From contig JBBIJV010000008.1 in assembly GCA_037445815.1 (NCBI GenBank), positions 1 through 34,294 on the forward strand: a stretch of 34,294 bases of DNA, written 5' to 3'. Both the position numbers and the translations under genes were made by a program. The first letter of the stretch is position 1. Each line of letters opens with the position of its first letter. The notes beneath the pieces were generated by a model. It saw only the letters and a program-made list of their open reading frames with translations, ran no database searches and had not been told where the DNA came from. Positions 24,391-31,789 of this stretch are shown one piece after another. Origin of the DNA: FEN-1219 sp037445815. GTDB taxonomy: Bacteria; Pseudomonadota; Gammaproteobacteria; Steroidobacterales; Rariloculaceae.

Positions 24391-25520
24391 GTGCGTTACC
24401 TGGCCGAGGCGCTGCGGCGCGATCCGCGCAAGAAGACGGTGCTGCTCGCCGGCCCGCGGCAGTGCGGCAAGACGACTCTCGCGAAGTCGCTGCTCGACGA
24501 GCGCGGCGTCTACCTGAACTGGGACGTGACCGGCGACCGTAAGATCATCCGCAGCTTCGCTTGGCCCAAGAACGCGTCGCTCGTCGTGCTCGACGAGCTG
24601 CACAAGGCGCCGAAGTGGAGGAACTTGCTGAAGGGGCTCGCCGACGAATTCGGCAACCGCCCCCTCTGCTCGTGACGGGCAGCGCCCGCCTCGATGCGCT
24701 GCGCCGCGCCGGCGACGCGCTAACGGGCCGGCACTACTTCTATCGGCTGCATCCCGTGGACGTGGCGGAGTCGAAAGCGTTCCTTCCCGAGCTCGGGCTG
24801 CGGGCGCGCGTCGAGCGACTGCTCTCGACGGGCGGGTTTCCGGAGGCGCTGCTGACCCCCGGCGACGCGGCGCGGTTGCGCAACGACCGCCTCGAGCTCG
24901 TTGCGCGCGAGGACTTGCGCGATCTGTCGCGCGTGAGCTCGTGGCGCGGCCCTGCCGATCTCGTCGAGCTGCTACGCGACCGCGTGGGCCAAGCGGCGAA
25001 CTACGACTCCCTCGCGCAAAGCCTCCGCGTCTCGCCGCCGACGGCGAGAGCCTGAGTGGAGCTCGTAGAGAAGCTCTACGTCGTGTTCCTGCTGCCGCCG
25101 TATTCGGCAAGCCTTGCACGCAGCATTCGCAAGGACCGCCGCGTGTATTTCTACGACTGCGCCGCGGCGAGCGACGAGACGAGCGGCGTGCGCCTCGAGA
25201 ACCTCGTTGCTTGCGCGCTCTTGAAGTGGACCGAGCTCAAGTACGACAGCGCCGGCGAGCGATGGCGCCTGCACTACCTGCGGGACAAAGAGGGCCGCGA
25301 GGTCGATTTCGTCGTCACCTTCGACCACCGCGTGCACTGGCTCATCGAAGTGAAAGCCGGCGACGCGAGCTTGAGCCCGAGCCTGCGCTACTACACGCGC
25401 AAGCTGCGCCCGAAAGAGTCGTTGCAACTCGTCCTCGATCTCCCGAAACGGCAGGAGCGCGAAGGCGTGAAAATAGCGCCGCTCGCGGAGTGGCTCGAGC
25501 GCTTACCCGGCGCCGCGTGA
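24391..25520 (+). pseudogene. Broken AAA ATPase with DUF4143 domain
   Basis: Starts at GTG 24391 (RYLAEALRRDPRKK). Walker A is AGPRQCGKTTL and Walker B is LVVLDELHKAPKW, as in the ATP-binding proteins with C-terminal DUF4143. Near 24660-24664, in a run of five C, the frame shifts: the first frame ends in RPLCS and TGA, and similarity continues in another frame as PLLVTGSARLDALRRAGD, GRHYFYRLHP and LSTGGFPEALL. A second lesion is TGA 25053-25055, where relatives carry Trp (SPPTARA-stop-VELVEKLYVVF). The C-terminal nuclease-like part (LRDKEGREVDFVV, HWLIEVKAGD) then runs to 25520. With two lesions it is unlikely to make a working protein, unless the stretch 25056-25520 is made alone. The function of the family is unknown. 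Confidence 0.88.
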
Positions 25521-25551
25521 GCCGCCCTCGATGAAGCGGCGCTCCTTGCCG
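25388..25551 (+). repeat. Direct repeat, right copy, flanking the mer cluster
   Basis: Same 164 bp as 19333-19496 with 5 substitutions. Here it is the natural 3' end of the ATPase gene plus 31 bp downstream. The two copies lie 6055 bp apart in the same orientation and enclose merR through the ATPase. Confidence 0.95.
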
Positions 25552-25569
25552 TGGGATCTCGATCAGCGC

Positions 25570-26319
25570 TTATTCCGAGTAGTCCAGGCAAACAGTGCCG
25601 TCCGGCAACACCGAGACATTCAGACGTTCGTTTGGCTGGATTAGAAGAGCGAGCGCGGCCCGATCCACCGAGATGACGCCGGATCGCTCCCGGTCGGAGT
25701 CATAGTGGGGATCGTATCGGCTCCGCTGCTCATGACGGCCACAAAGTCGGATCTGGACGTACGTGCGTCGCTGCGGCAATTTGGACTTCGCGCTGTTAGT
25801 GTTCCGGCTCGGAATGCGGATTCGCCCGCCTTCGATATCCGCTTGCGTAACCGGTTGTGTTTGAGCGCGGTCCGCCGACACCTCGTCGCGAGCACCGCTC
25901 GCGTCGTTTGGCGAAGAATCACGTACTCCTAGCTCGACCGCCCTGACGTCCGTATGAACGAAGTCGTCGCCCTTGAAGAGAAGCGGCTCGTCCGCGACGT
26001 TAGCAAGCGCGTACGAAAAGCAATCACCGAAGTTCAACGCTGCACGGTGGCGTCCCCTGCCGAAACGGCTATAGGCCTGTCGCGCGACGTGCGCCTGCTC
26101 GCTGTCTACGGCAACGAGCTCGGCTTCCGCCTTGCTTAGAAATAGATCCAGATCGCGGAGGCCGTCGGCCCCGTAGCGCGCTTCCAAGACGATCGAAGTC
26201 TCGACGAACGTGGCTGTGGAGATCAGGCGCGTGTCCGCGGCCTCTAGCGCCTCGAGATACTGTCGCCGTTCGGGCTCGTTCTGCATGACCGCAAGCAGCG
26301 CTGACGAATCGATGACCAT
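25570..26319 (-). CDS. vapC: VapC-like PIN-domain toxin with C-terminal extension
   Basis: 249 aa, about 110 residues longer than a usual VapC. Residues 1-130 are a complete PIN domain: VIDSSALLAVM (Asp4), ATFVETSIVLEARYG (Glu40), LNFGDCFSYALA (Asp99) and LLFKGDDFVHTDVRAV (Asp119), so RNase activity is expected. After a polar linker (131-160), residues 161-249 form a second unit, ADIEGGRIRIP..., with RYDPHYDSDRERSGVISV and NERLNVSVLPDGTVCLDY. I do not recognise it as a named domain, though it looks like a small beta-rich protein. The start overlaps the vapB stop by one base. It ends 18 bp from the right repeat copy. Fusion or in-frame loss of a stop codon are both possible. Confidence 0.82.
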   Translation of the reverse strand: MVIDSSALLAVMQNEPERRQYLEALEAADTRLISTATFVETSIVLEARYGADGLRDLDLFLSKAEAELVAVDSEQAHVARQAYSRFGRGRHRAALNFGDCFSYALANVADEPLLFKGDDFVHTDVRAVELGVRDSSPNDASGARDEVSADRAQTQPVTQADIEGGRIRIPSRNTNSAKSKLPQRRTYVQIRLCGRHEQRSRYDPHYDSDRERSGVISVDRAALALLIQPNERLNVSVLPDGTVCLDYSE

Positions 26320-26588
26320 CAGCGAGGCATCCCGCGATCGTCGTACTCCAGAATTTCGTCGGGAGTCCGCGCGTCAAGCACGGGTAGGCTTGCGCAGTGC
26401 TCAGCGATCGCCTCGAGCTCGTCCGCGAGCCGTCGCTTGGGGCGTCCGCGCCGAAGTCTGGCCAGCCGCTCGCGAAGCGCCTGGGTCACGGCCTCGGTTT
26501 TTGTCTCGCCGGTACGCTGAGCCACCTCGTCGGCGAGGCGCTCGGTTTCCGGATTTCGAATATTTAAAGCCAAACTGAGTCCTGACAT
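26319..26588 (-). CDS. vapB: VapB-like antitoxin
   Basis: 89 aa from ATG 26588; an upstream GTG (26606) is less likely because family proteins begin at the equivalent of LALNIRNPE. NIRNPETERLADEVAQRTGE, then TKTEAVTQALRERLARLRRG, is the standard N-terminal DNA-binding/dimerisation part of this VapB group. The C-terminal part (LDARTPDEILEYDDRGMPR) would wrap the toxin. Overlap with vapC by one base indicates coupled translation. The pair should autoregulate from the promoter before 26588. Confidence 0.9.
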   Translation of the reverse strand: MSGLSLALNIRNPETERLADEVAQRTGETKTEAVTQALRERLARLRRGRPKRRLADELEAIAEHCASLPVLDARTPDEILEYDDRGMPR

Positions 26589-26769
26589 GTAGAAATTTAA
26601 GGTCACTGTATCATCTGTGGCTTACACGTCAAGCGCCCGAACCTTGTGGGTGACTGTCCGCCTACGCTCCGCTTTGCATCTCCACGGGCGAGCAACCTCG
26701 GTTCTCGTGAAACGCGATGGGCGCCTGGTTATATCCGGTCGCGTGCAGGTTCGTGTCGTTCGTGCGGTA

Positions 26770-26991
26770 GCGACCGCTCGGCTCAGTCGGAGAGCTTCTT
26801 CCGGCTCGGGCTCTTCCACGTGAACGCTAGCTAACGTCGTGATCGAATGAGGATCCTTGAGCTCGAAGCGCGTCACCGTGCCGCTTATCCAGATTGGCAT
26901 CACTGAAGGTGGAGTGGTGAGCGTGAACCGAACCAGCGCACGCAAGCGCTGCAAGTGCCGTGAACCCTACTGCCGTGATTGCTGCGTTCAT
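26770..26991 (-). pseudogene. Remnant of a DUF6152-like secreted protein gene
   Basis: ATG 26991 opens a signal peptide (MNAAITAVGFTALAALACAG, SVHAHHS), where AHHS is the usual mature start of DUF6152 proteins. The expected continuation ISGTVTRFELKDPHSITTL then appears in a different frame (from about 26893), so a frameshift lies between 26920 and 26895. Beyond about 26770 no family similarity is seen. A short open frame TEPSGRYRTNDTNLHATGYN continues to about 26665 and is unrecognised. Confidence 0.55.
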
Positions 26992-27031
26992 ATCGACGAC
27001 TACGACCCTAACGCAGCGGCCACGACACTCC

Positions 27032-27563
27032 TTACTCGCTGCGCAAGACCGTGACGAGGTCCGCTCGCGCCGCGCGACACGCGGGAATCGCGCGCGCAAC
27101 GCCCGCGACGATGAGCAGAATCGCCACCGCAGTGAACCAAGCCGCTAGACTCGCGGCGGGGCGTTGAACAGCAAGTGATCGACGAGCCTGAAGACCGCCC
27201 CTGCAACGGCCAATCCGAGCAGCATTCCGAAGAGCACGGGCTTCAACCCTGCAAGACGGTCGCAATGGTGACGTCCGCAGCGCGCGCGCTCTGCGCCGTG
27301 CGGATGCCGACTTCGCGTATGCGTTGTTCCGTCAAGTAAGAGAGCACGGCGTAGGGGCCCATCGCGACCAGCGCAACCGCCAATACCTTGCGAGCGAGTC
27401 GCCCTCGGTCCGCACGACGAACGACGACGATCAGGCGGGCCCACTCCTCGATGGTTCGTGATCGTTGGCCGACGGTAGGATCGCGTCCGACGGGGCGTAT
27501 GCGATCGCAGTCCAGCTCCGCCGCTTCAGGTTTGGCCCCCAATCGTAAAGCGGCAAATTCCAA
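27032..27563 (-). pseudogene. C-terminal remnant of an ABC (MacB/ADOP-like) permease
   Basis: Only the last part of an FtsX-type permease survives, spread over three frames. Frame one has VALVAMGPYAVLSYLTEQRI then REVGIRTAQSARAADV (27243-27350). Frame two has LKPVLFGMLLGLAVAGAVFR up to 27145. Frame three has AAWFTAVAILLIVAGVARAI then PACRAARADLVTVLRSE and a stop at 27032. Two frameshifts and a missing N-terminal half make it non-functional. It lies end-on to the signalling gene at 27579. Confidence 0.75.
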
Positions 27564-27578
27564 GAGTGTCCGTGGTGG

Positions 27579-29825
27579 CTAGAGCGCGCGGGTCCGAGCG
27601 CGGGAGCCCCGCAGCCGTTCGTACGCGCTCACGAACTCGGCGAACTCGGCTTCTCTCAAGGGCTTCGAGAACAGGAAGCCCTGCGCGCGGTCGCAGTTGT
27701 CGCTCTGCAACAGGTCCAATTCGGCCTCCGTTTCGACTCCCTCCGCAACCACGAGCAGGTTCATCTCGTGAGCCATCGCAATCGTCGAGCGTACGATGCT
27801 TCGATCCTGCGGCCGGCGAGTCATTCCTTTTACGAACGAGCGATCGATTTTGATTTCGTGAACCGGAAAGTCGCTGAGATACGAGAGCGACGAATATCCC
27901 GTCCCGAAATCGTCGACCGACGTGCGGATGCCGTCCTCGCGAAGCCGCGCGATCACCCAGCGGATGGTCTCCGGGCTGGCGGCGACGCTCGACTCGGTAA
28001 GCTCGAGCTTGAGGTCCCCCGGCATACCGTCGTGCGCCTTGAGCGCCCGGAATATCGTCTTGGTGGTCTTGTCCGACAGAAGGTCCGAAACGGTCACGTT
28101 GACGCTGATGGGGCACGCGCAACCGCTCTGCCGCAACTTCGCCCCGACACGGATGGCCTCCTCGAGCATGCGTCTCGTTACGTGGCGAATCAGTCCCGCA
28201 TCCTCGAGCAGCGGAACGAACCGGCCGGGGAGCACCGTGCCGAAGGCCGGCGCCTCCCACCGCACGAGCGCCTCGGCGCCGACGATTTCCCGCGATCGGA
28301 TGTCGATCTGGGGCTGGAAAACCGCGTAGAGCCCCTCGCCGGCGCTCTCACGAAACAAGCGCAGCAACTTCAGGTCCGTCTCGTCCGGTTCCATCGAGGA
28401 ACGGTATTCAACCCATTCCTCGCGACTCTCCAAGGCGACTGCGAGCGCGGTCTCCGCCCGCCGGAGCAGATCGGCAAGGTCCTTGCCGTGCTCGGGCCAC
28501 GTGGATGCGCCGGCGAAGAGCCGCGGCGCGGGATTGGTCTCCGTGACCAGAGTGTCGGTAACGGACACCCCGGCGCGAAGCTTCGCGGCCACCTCGCGCT
28601 TGTCGCCGAAGACCAGAAATACGTCCCGCCCGCTTTGCCCGCAGGCTTCGAAGCGCATCGCGCGCAGGCGTTCGGAGAGATCGCGCGTCGCGGCAAGCCC
28701 CGCCTCGTGACCCAGGGTGCGGATAGTTCTGTCGAGATCCGCGAGCTTGAGCGCCACGACGTGCTTGGCCGGCACGTTGCGCTCGTCCATCCCCGACAGA
28801 AGCTTGGCCACTTGGTCCGCGAACACGTGCAGTCGCGGCAGCCCCGTGTACCAATCGTGATCGCTCGCCCAACGCGCACGCGACTCCGCGGCGTACCGGC
28901 GCTGAGCCTCGTGGATGAGCCTGCGCGTGCGCGCCAGCACGACGCGGCGGAGCCGCCAAGCCCAGGTCAGGCCGGCGAGCGCGAACGCCGCCAGAGGCAC
29001 CAGCGCGACCCTGAGCAGCCGAGACAAACGGCCCTCCTCCGTCGGCCCGAGCTCGTGCTCCCAGCGCTCGTAGACCTCTTGGTACACGCCGGTTCGCAGC
29101 GCCGCGTAATACTGTTCGGTGAGCCACTGTGCAAGCTCGGCGCGGTCCTTGCGCACGGCAAACGCGTAACCCTGCGGCCAGAGCGGCGGGCCGACGCTGC
29201 GCAAGGGCAATCCGTAGTCGCGTATCAGATAGTTCGCCGTCGGCGCGGCGAGAATCGCGTAGTCGGCGCGCCGATTCGCAACTGCCTGCAACGCGGTCAG
29301 CGTATTGGACGTCAGGACGAGCTCCGCCGGAAATGCCTCCGCATCCATGTGCTGATGCGCATACGAGAGCTCCTCGACGGCCACTCTGCGCTCGCGCAGA
29401 TCGTCCACCGAGGAGAGGTTCTGCGCGTCGTCTCGAGCATAAATGCCGTGGTTCACGAAGTGGAAAGGGGGCGTGAACAGAAACCGCTCCTCGCGCTGCG
29501 GCGAGCGAAACATCGCAACAACGTCCACGTCCCCGGATTCCAACGCCCGAATCGTGTCGGGCCAATCGCCGAGGCGGTGCTCGGCCTCGGCGCCGCCGAT
29601 CCTGGACATCGCATCCTCGAGCTCGATGTCGAAGCCTCGCGGCGTACCGCCGTCGTTCCATTCGAATGGCGGGTAGGCCGCGTCTCCGCCGAATACGATC
29701 CGACCGGACTCGATCTGCCCGGTCGCGGCCGAGCTGCCGATGCCGAGCAGGATCGCGCACAGGATCTCGCGAGCGCGGCGAGCCCTATCGCGGCGGGGCG
29801 TTGGAGCATCCGTGTTCGGCGGCAT
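27579..29825 (-). CDS. Solute-binding sensor with degenerate GGDEF and EAL domains
   Basis: 748 aa from ATG 29825; the frame opens further upstream only with weaker starts. Order of parts: signal peptide (REILCAILLGIGSSAATG), periplasmic family-3 solute-binding domain (IVFGGDAAYPPFEWNDGG, GFDIELEDAM), a membrane helix (LVPLAAFALAGLTWAWRL), a GGDEF domain whose signature has decayed to SGRDVF, so diguanylate cyclase activity is unlikely, and an intact EAL phosphodiesterase domain (VGAEALVRW, LKLELTES, SVDDFGTGYSSLSYL, HEIKIDRSFV, VAEGVETEAEL). It probably binds an amino acid or similar ligand outside and lowers c-di-GMP inside. No neighbour suggests the ligand. Confidence 0.9.
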   Translation of the reverse strand: MPPNTDAPTPRRDRARRAREILCAILLGIGSSAATGQIESGRIVFGGDAAYPPFEWNDGGTPRGFDIELEDAMSRIGGAEAEHRLGDWPDTIRALESGDVDVVAMFRSPQREERFLFTPPFHFVNHGIYARDDAQNLSSVDDLRERRVAVEELSYAHQHMDAEAFPAELVLTSNTLTALQAVANRRADYAILAAPTANYLIRDYGLPLRSVGPPLWPQGYAFAVRKDRAELAQWLTEQYYAALRTGVYQEVYERWEHELGPTEEGRLSRLLRVALVPLAAFALAGLTWAWRLRRVVLARTRRLIHEAQRRYAAESRARWASDHDWYTGLPRLHVFADQVAKLLSGMDERNVPAKHVVALKLADLDRTIRTLGHEAGLAATRDLSERLRAMRFEACGQSGRDVFLVFGDKREVAAKLRAGVSVTDTLVTETNPAPRLFAGASTWPEHGKDLADLLRRAETALAVALESREEWVEYRSSMEPDETDLKLLRLFRESAGEGLYAVFQPQIDIRSREIVGAEALVRWEAPAFGTVLPGRFVPLLEDAGLIRHVTRRMLEEAIRVGAKLRQSGCACPISVNVTVSDLLSDKTTKTIFRALKAHDGMPGDLKLELTESSVAASPETIRWVIARLREDGIRTSVDDFGTGYSSLSYLSDFPVHEIKIDRSFVKGMTRRPQDRSIVRSTIAMAHEMNLLVVAEGVETEAELDLLQSDNCDRAQGFLFSKPLREAEFAEFVSAYERLRGSRARTRAL

Positions 29826-30158
29826 GACGGCGAATCCGGCAAGCGTAGCGTCCGTCGCAGCGGGCCGGTGGCAGACAAAACCGATCCCACGGCCCATCCG
29901 CTGGCACAATTGCTTGCATTGCAAACGATGTCCTTGACTCGGGTCACACTACGGCGTGAAGGCCGCCGTCCGATAACCCATGGCCACGCCGTTCCACCGA
30001 CCGGAGCTTGGCGGATCCGGCTTACCTCGTGCGGACCGACGTGATGAGCATGCGCTCACACCGTGGGACCTCCCGGCGCGGCCGCCGCAATTGCCAGGAT
30101 GGAGATCATCGTCCGGGGCGGCTGGCGGGCGTAGGTTTTCCCCGCTGGCCCGACGCGT
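29826..30158. other. Non-coding stretch upstream of the EAL gene
   Basis: About 330 bp that must hold the promoter of the EAL gene (minus strand). I see no convincing gene or strong promoter box. AT-richer bases around 29905-29930 are the best candidate location. Confidence 0.3.
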
Positions 30159-30410
30159 GTGCCGAGGTGCGTCAAAGTCATTCTGACCCGACAGGGCCAA
30201 CTCGTCGCGATGATCTTTCGCGAATCACACGCGAACAGCGTTTCGACCGACCGACAACTCTGCGGCGCGCCGATCAACGTGCGCGAGTGCGAGCACGAAG
30301 GGTGGAAGCGCTTCAATCACCCGCGCAGCTTCATGAGCTTCGGCGACTGTGTCCGCTTCGTCATCACGAGCAAGTGGCCGCCGAGCTGGCCGAGCGCGCA
30401 CCACGACTGA
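30159..30410 (+). CDS. Small cysteine-containing hypothetical protein or fragment
   Basis: 83 aa if started at GTG 30159, no ribosome binding site. The part ECEHEGWKRFNHPRSFMSFG then DCVRFVITSK resembles the C-terminal ends of small secreted hypothetical proteins that read like C-x-x-GGW-x-x-F...F-x-x-x-G-x-C-V-x-F. No signal peptide is present in this frame, so it may be the tail of a degraded secreted protein. Confidence 0.35.
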   Translation: MPRCVKVILTRQGQLVAMIFRESHANSVSTDRQLCGAPINVRECEHEGWKRFNHPRSFMSFGDCVRFVITSKWPPSWPSAHHD

Positions 30411-30677
30411 TCCCGCATGCCAGCGGCGAGCGCGCGAGCCGCGATACGACCGCGGTACGCGTGGCGGCAGGTTCGGGCGCCTCGTGTGATGAGCGACGCG
30501 CAATCATTTCTCGGCGTTCGGCCCGGAAAAGCCAGCAAACCGCGCCGGGCCCGGCGATCGCGGTCTCGCCACGGTCAAGCAATCGAGGGCGACCGGCGGT
30601 ACGCGCTACACCGGTCGGTGAGCGGCTCGTCGCTGAGCCCCGGGAACGCGAGGCTCATAGAGCATGCGACGGAATAG
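30411..30677. other. Intergenic stretch before the second toxin-antitoxin pair
   Basis: No convincing gene, repeat or terminator. Open frames here are short and Arg/Ala-rich, as expected by chance in GC-rich DNA. Confidence 0.4.
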
Positions 30678-31115
30678 TCACGAGCGCATGTGGTCGAGCA
30701 CGAGATGAAAGGCGCGACGCTGGCGTGTTCGGTACGCCGCGAACCCGCGCCGATCGAGCGTCAAGACATCGGTGACGCCGAGTGCTTCGGCGAGCAACAC
30801 CAATGTCGCATCCGCATAGTCCATCGGCGTGTTCGCGTAACGCTCCATCATCTTGGCCGCGGCATGAAGCTCCGCAGGTTGGGCTACATCGTAGATGCGT
30901 ATGGCGCTCGCGGCGGCGAACTGCGCGAGCCGCTCGGGTCCACCCTGCGAATCCGCAACGAAATACATCGCCTCGGTGATAACCGCTCCGCTTGTGACGA
31001 GCATGCCGGTGAAGCCATCGATGCACTCGGCAACCTCGTCGTGAGCCGGGTCCGCGGCGACGAGATACGCGACCAGCGGGCCCGTATCGACGAGCCAAAC
31101 CGTCACGTGCGCCAA
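30678..31115 (-). CDS. PIN-domain toxin (VapC-like)
   Basis: 145 aa. WLVDTGPLVAYLVAADPAH (Asp10), VITEAMYFV (Glu48), MDYADATLVLLAEALG (Asp99, Asp102) and VLTLDRRGFAAYR (Asp121) form the acidic site of a PIN-domain RNase. It overlaps the 3' end of the antitoxin gene by 13 bases, so translation is coupled. It belongs to a different PIN subgroup from the toxin at 25570. No extension is present. Confidence 0.9.
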   Translation of the reverse strand: MAHVTVWLVDTGPLVAYLVAADPAHDEVAECIDGFTGMLVTSGAVITEAMYFVADSQGGPERLAQFAAASAIRIYDVAQPAELHAAAKMMERYANTPMDYADATLVLLAEALGVTDVLTLDRRGFAAYRTRQRRAFHLVLDHMRS

Positions 31116-31333
31116 TTGCGAGCTCGGATTTGCCGCTGCCAGCCGGTGCGGGGCTCGGCGATCCGCAGACTGCCTCGCAAGCTTCCGACCTTGTCGGACA
31201 AAGGTCGCTCGACCACAGCGTCCTCGAGTATCTCGCGGACGACCTGGGAGACGGTCTTGCGCTCCATCTTGGCTCTGCGCGCGAGCGCGTCGAGTAACGG
31301 CTTGTCGGTGCGAATGGTGAGTGTCGTACTCAT
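31103..31333 (-). CDS. Ribbon-helix-helix type antitoxin
   Basis: 76 aa from ATG 31333. MSTTLTIRTDKPLLDALARR, then AKMERKTVSQVVREILEDAV, reads as a ribbon-helix-helix DNA-binding protein (strand followed by two helices). The C-terminal SLRGSLRIAEPRTGWQRQIR is a typical toxin-binding tail. Upstream AT-rich bases around 31334-31350 (TACACTGTACGACATG on the minus strand) include a short dyad GTAC-type sequence that may be its operator. Confidence 0.82.
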   Translation of the reverse strand: MSTTLTIRTDKPLLDALARRAKMERKTVSQVVREILEDAVVERPLSDKVGSLRGSLRIAEPRTGWQRQIRARNWRT

Positions 31334-31789
31334 GTCGTACAGTGTACGACGGCTGCCGGCGCGCCGCAATCGAAGCGCAACTCGGCGTGCGCCTGCTTCA
31401 TCGCACGACGCGTCAGGTCACCTGTCGCAACACGGCGCGGACATGTACCCTCACTGCCAGCGCCGCGCATAGTGCGTAGAAGAGGCCTTTTGCCAAAGCC
31501 GCTCGCGGCCGCGCCGATTCGCGGCGAGCGGCACCTGAACGCGGCCAGGCGGCGCCGCACATTTTTTCGGTGGCGCGCCCGCAAATTCGCTCGCGCTCGG
31601 TCCCCGGGCGCAGCCTCACCGTCGCGCGCTCTTCAGAGGAGGATCCCTCGATGGTCGGAGAAGCCCATGCGCAAGAGACATCGCGAGCGCCAGCTCGATC
31701 TGCTGACGCTGACCAGGCCCGAGCGAAACGCAAGCGCTGCCGGAGGACGTGCGACGCGGAGCGCGAGCCGGCGCGAGTCGGAGCCCAAG
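31334..31789. other. Intergenic region between the toxin-antitoxin pair and rocD
   Basis: About 455 bp. It must contain the antitoxin promoter at the left edge and the rocD transcript end at the right. A plus-strand stretch around 31667-31790 (RHRERQLDLLTLTRPE, then AKRKRCRR in another frame) vaguely recalls the N-terminus of REP-associated transposases, but the match is too weak to call. No clear terminator was found. Confidence 0.3.
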
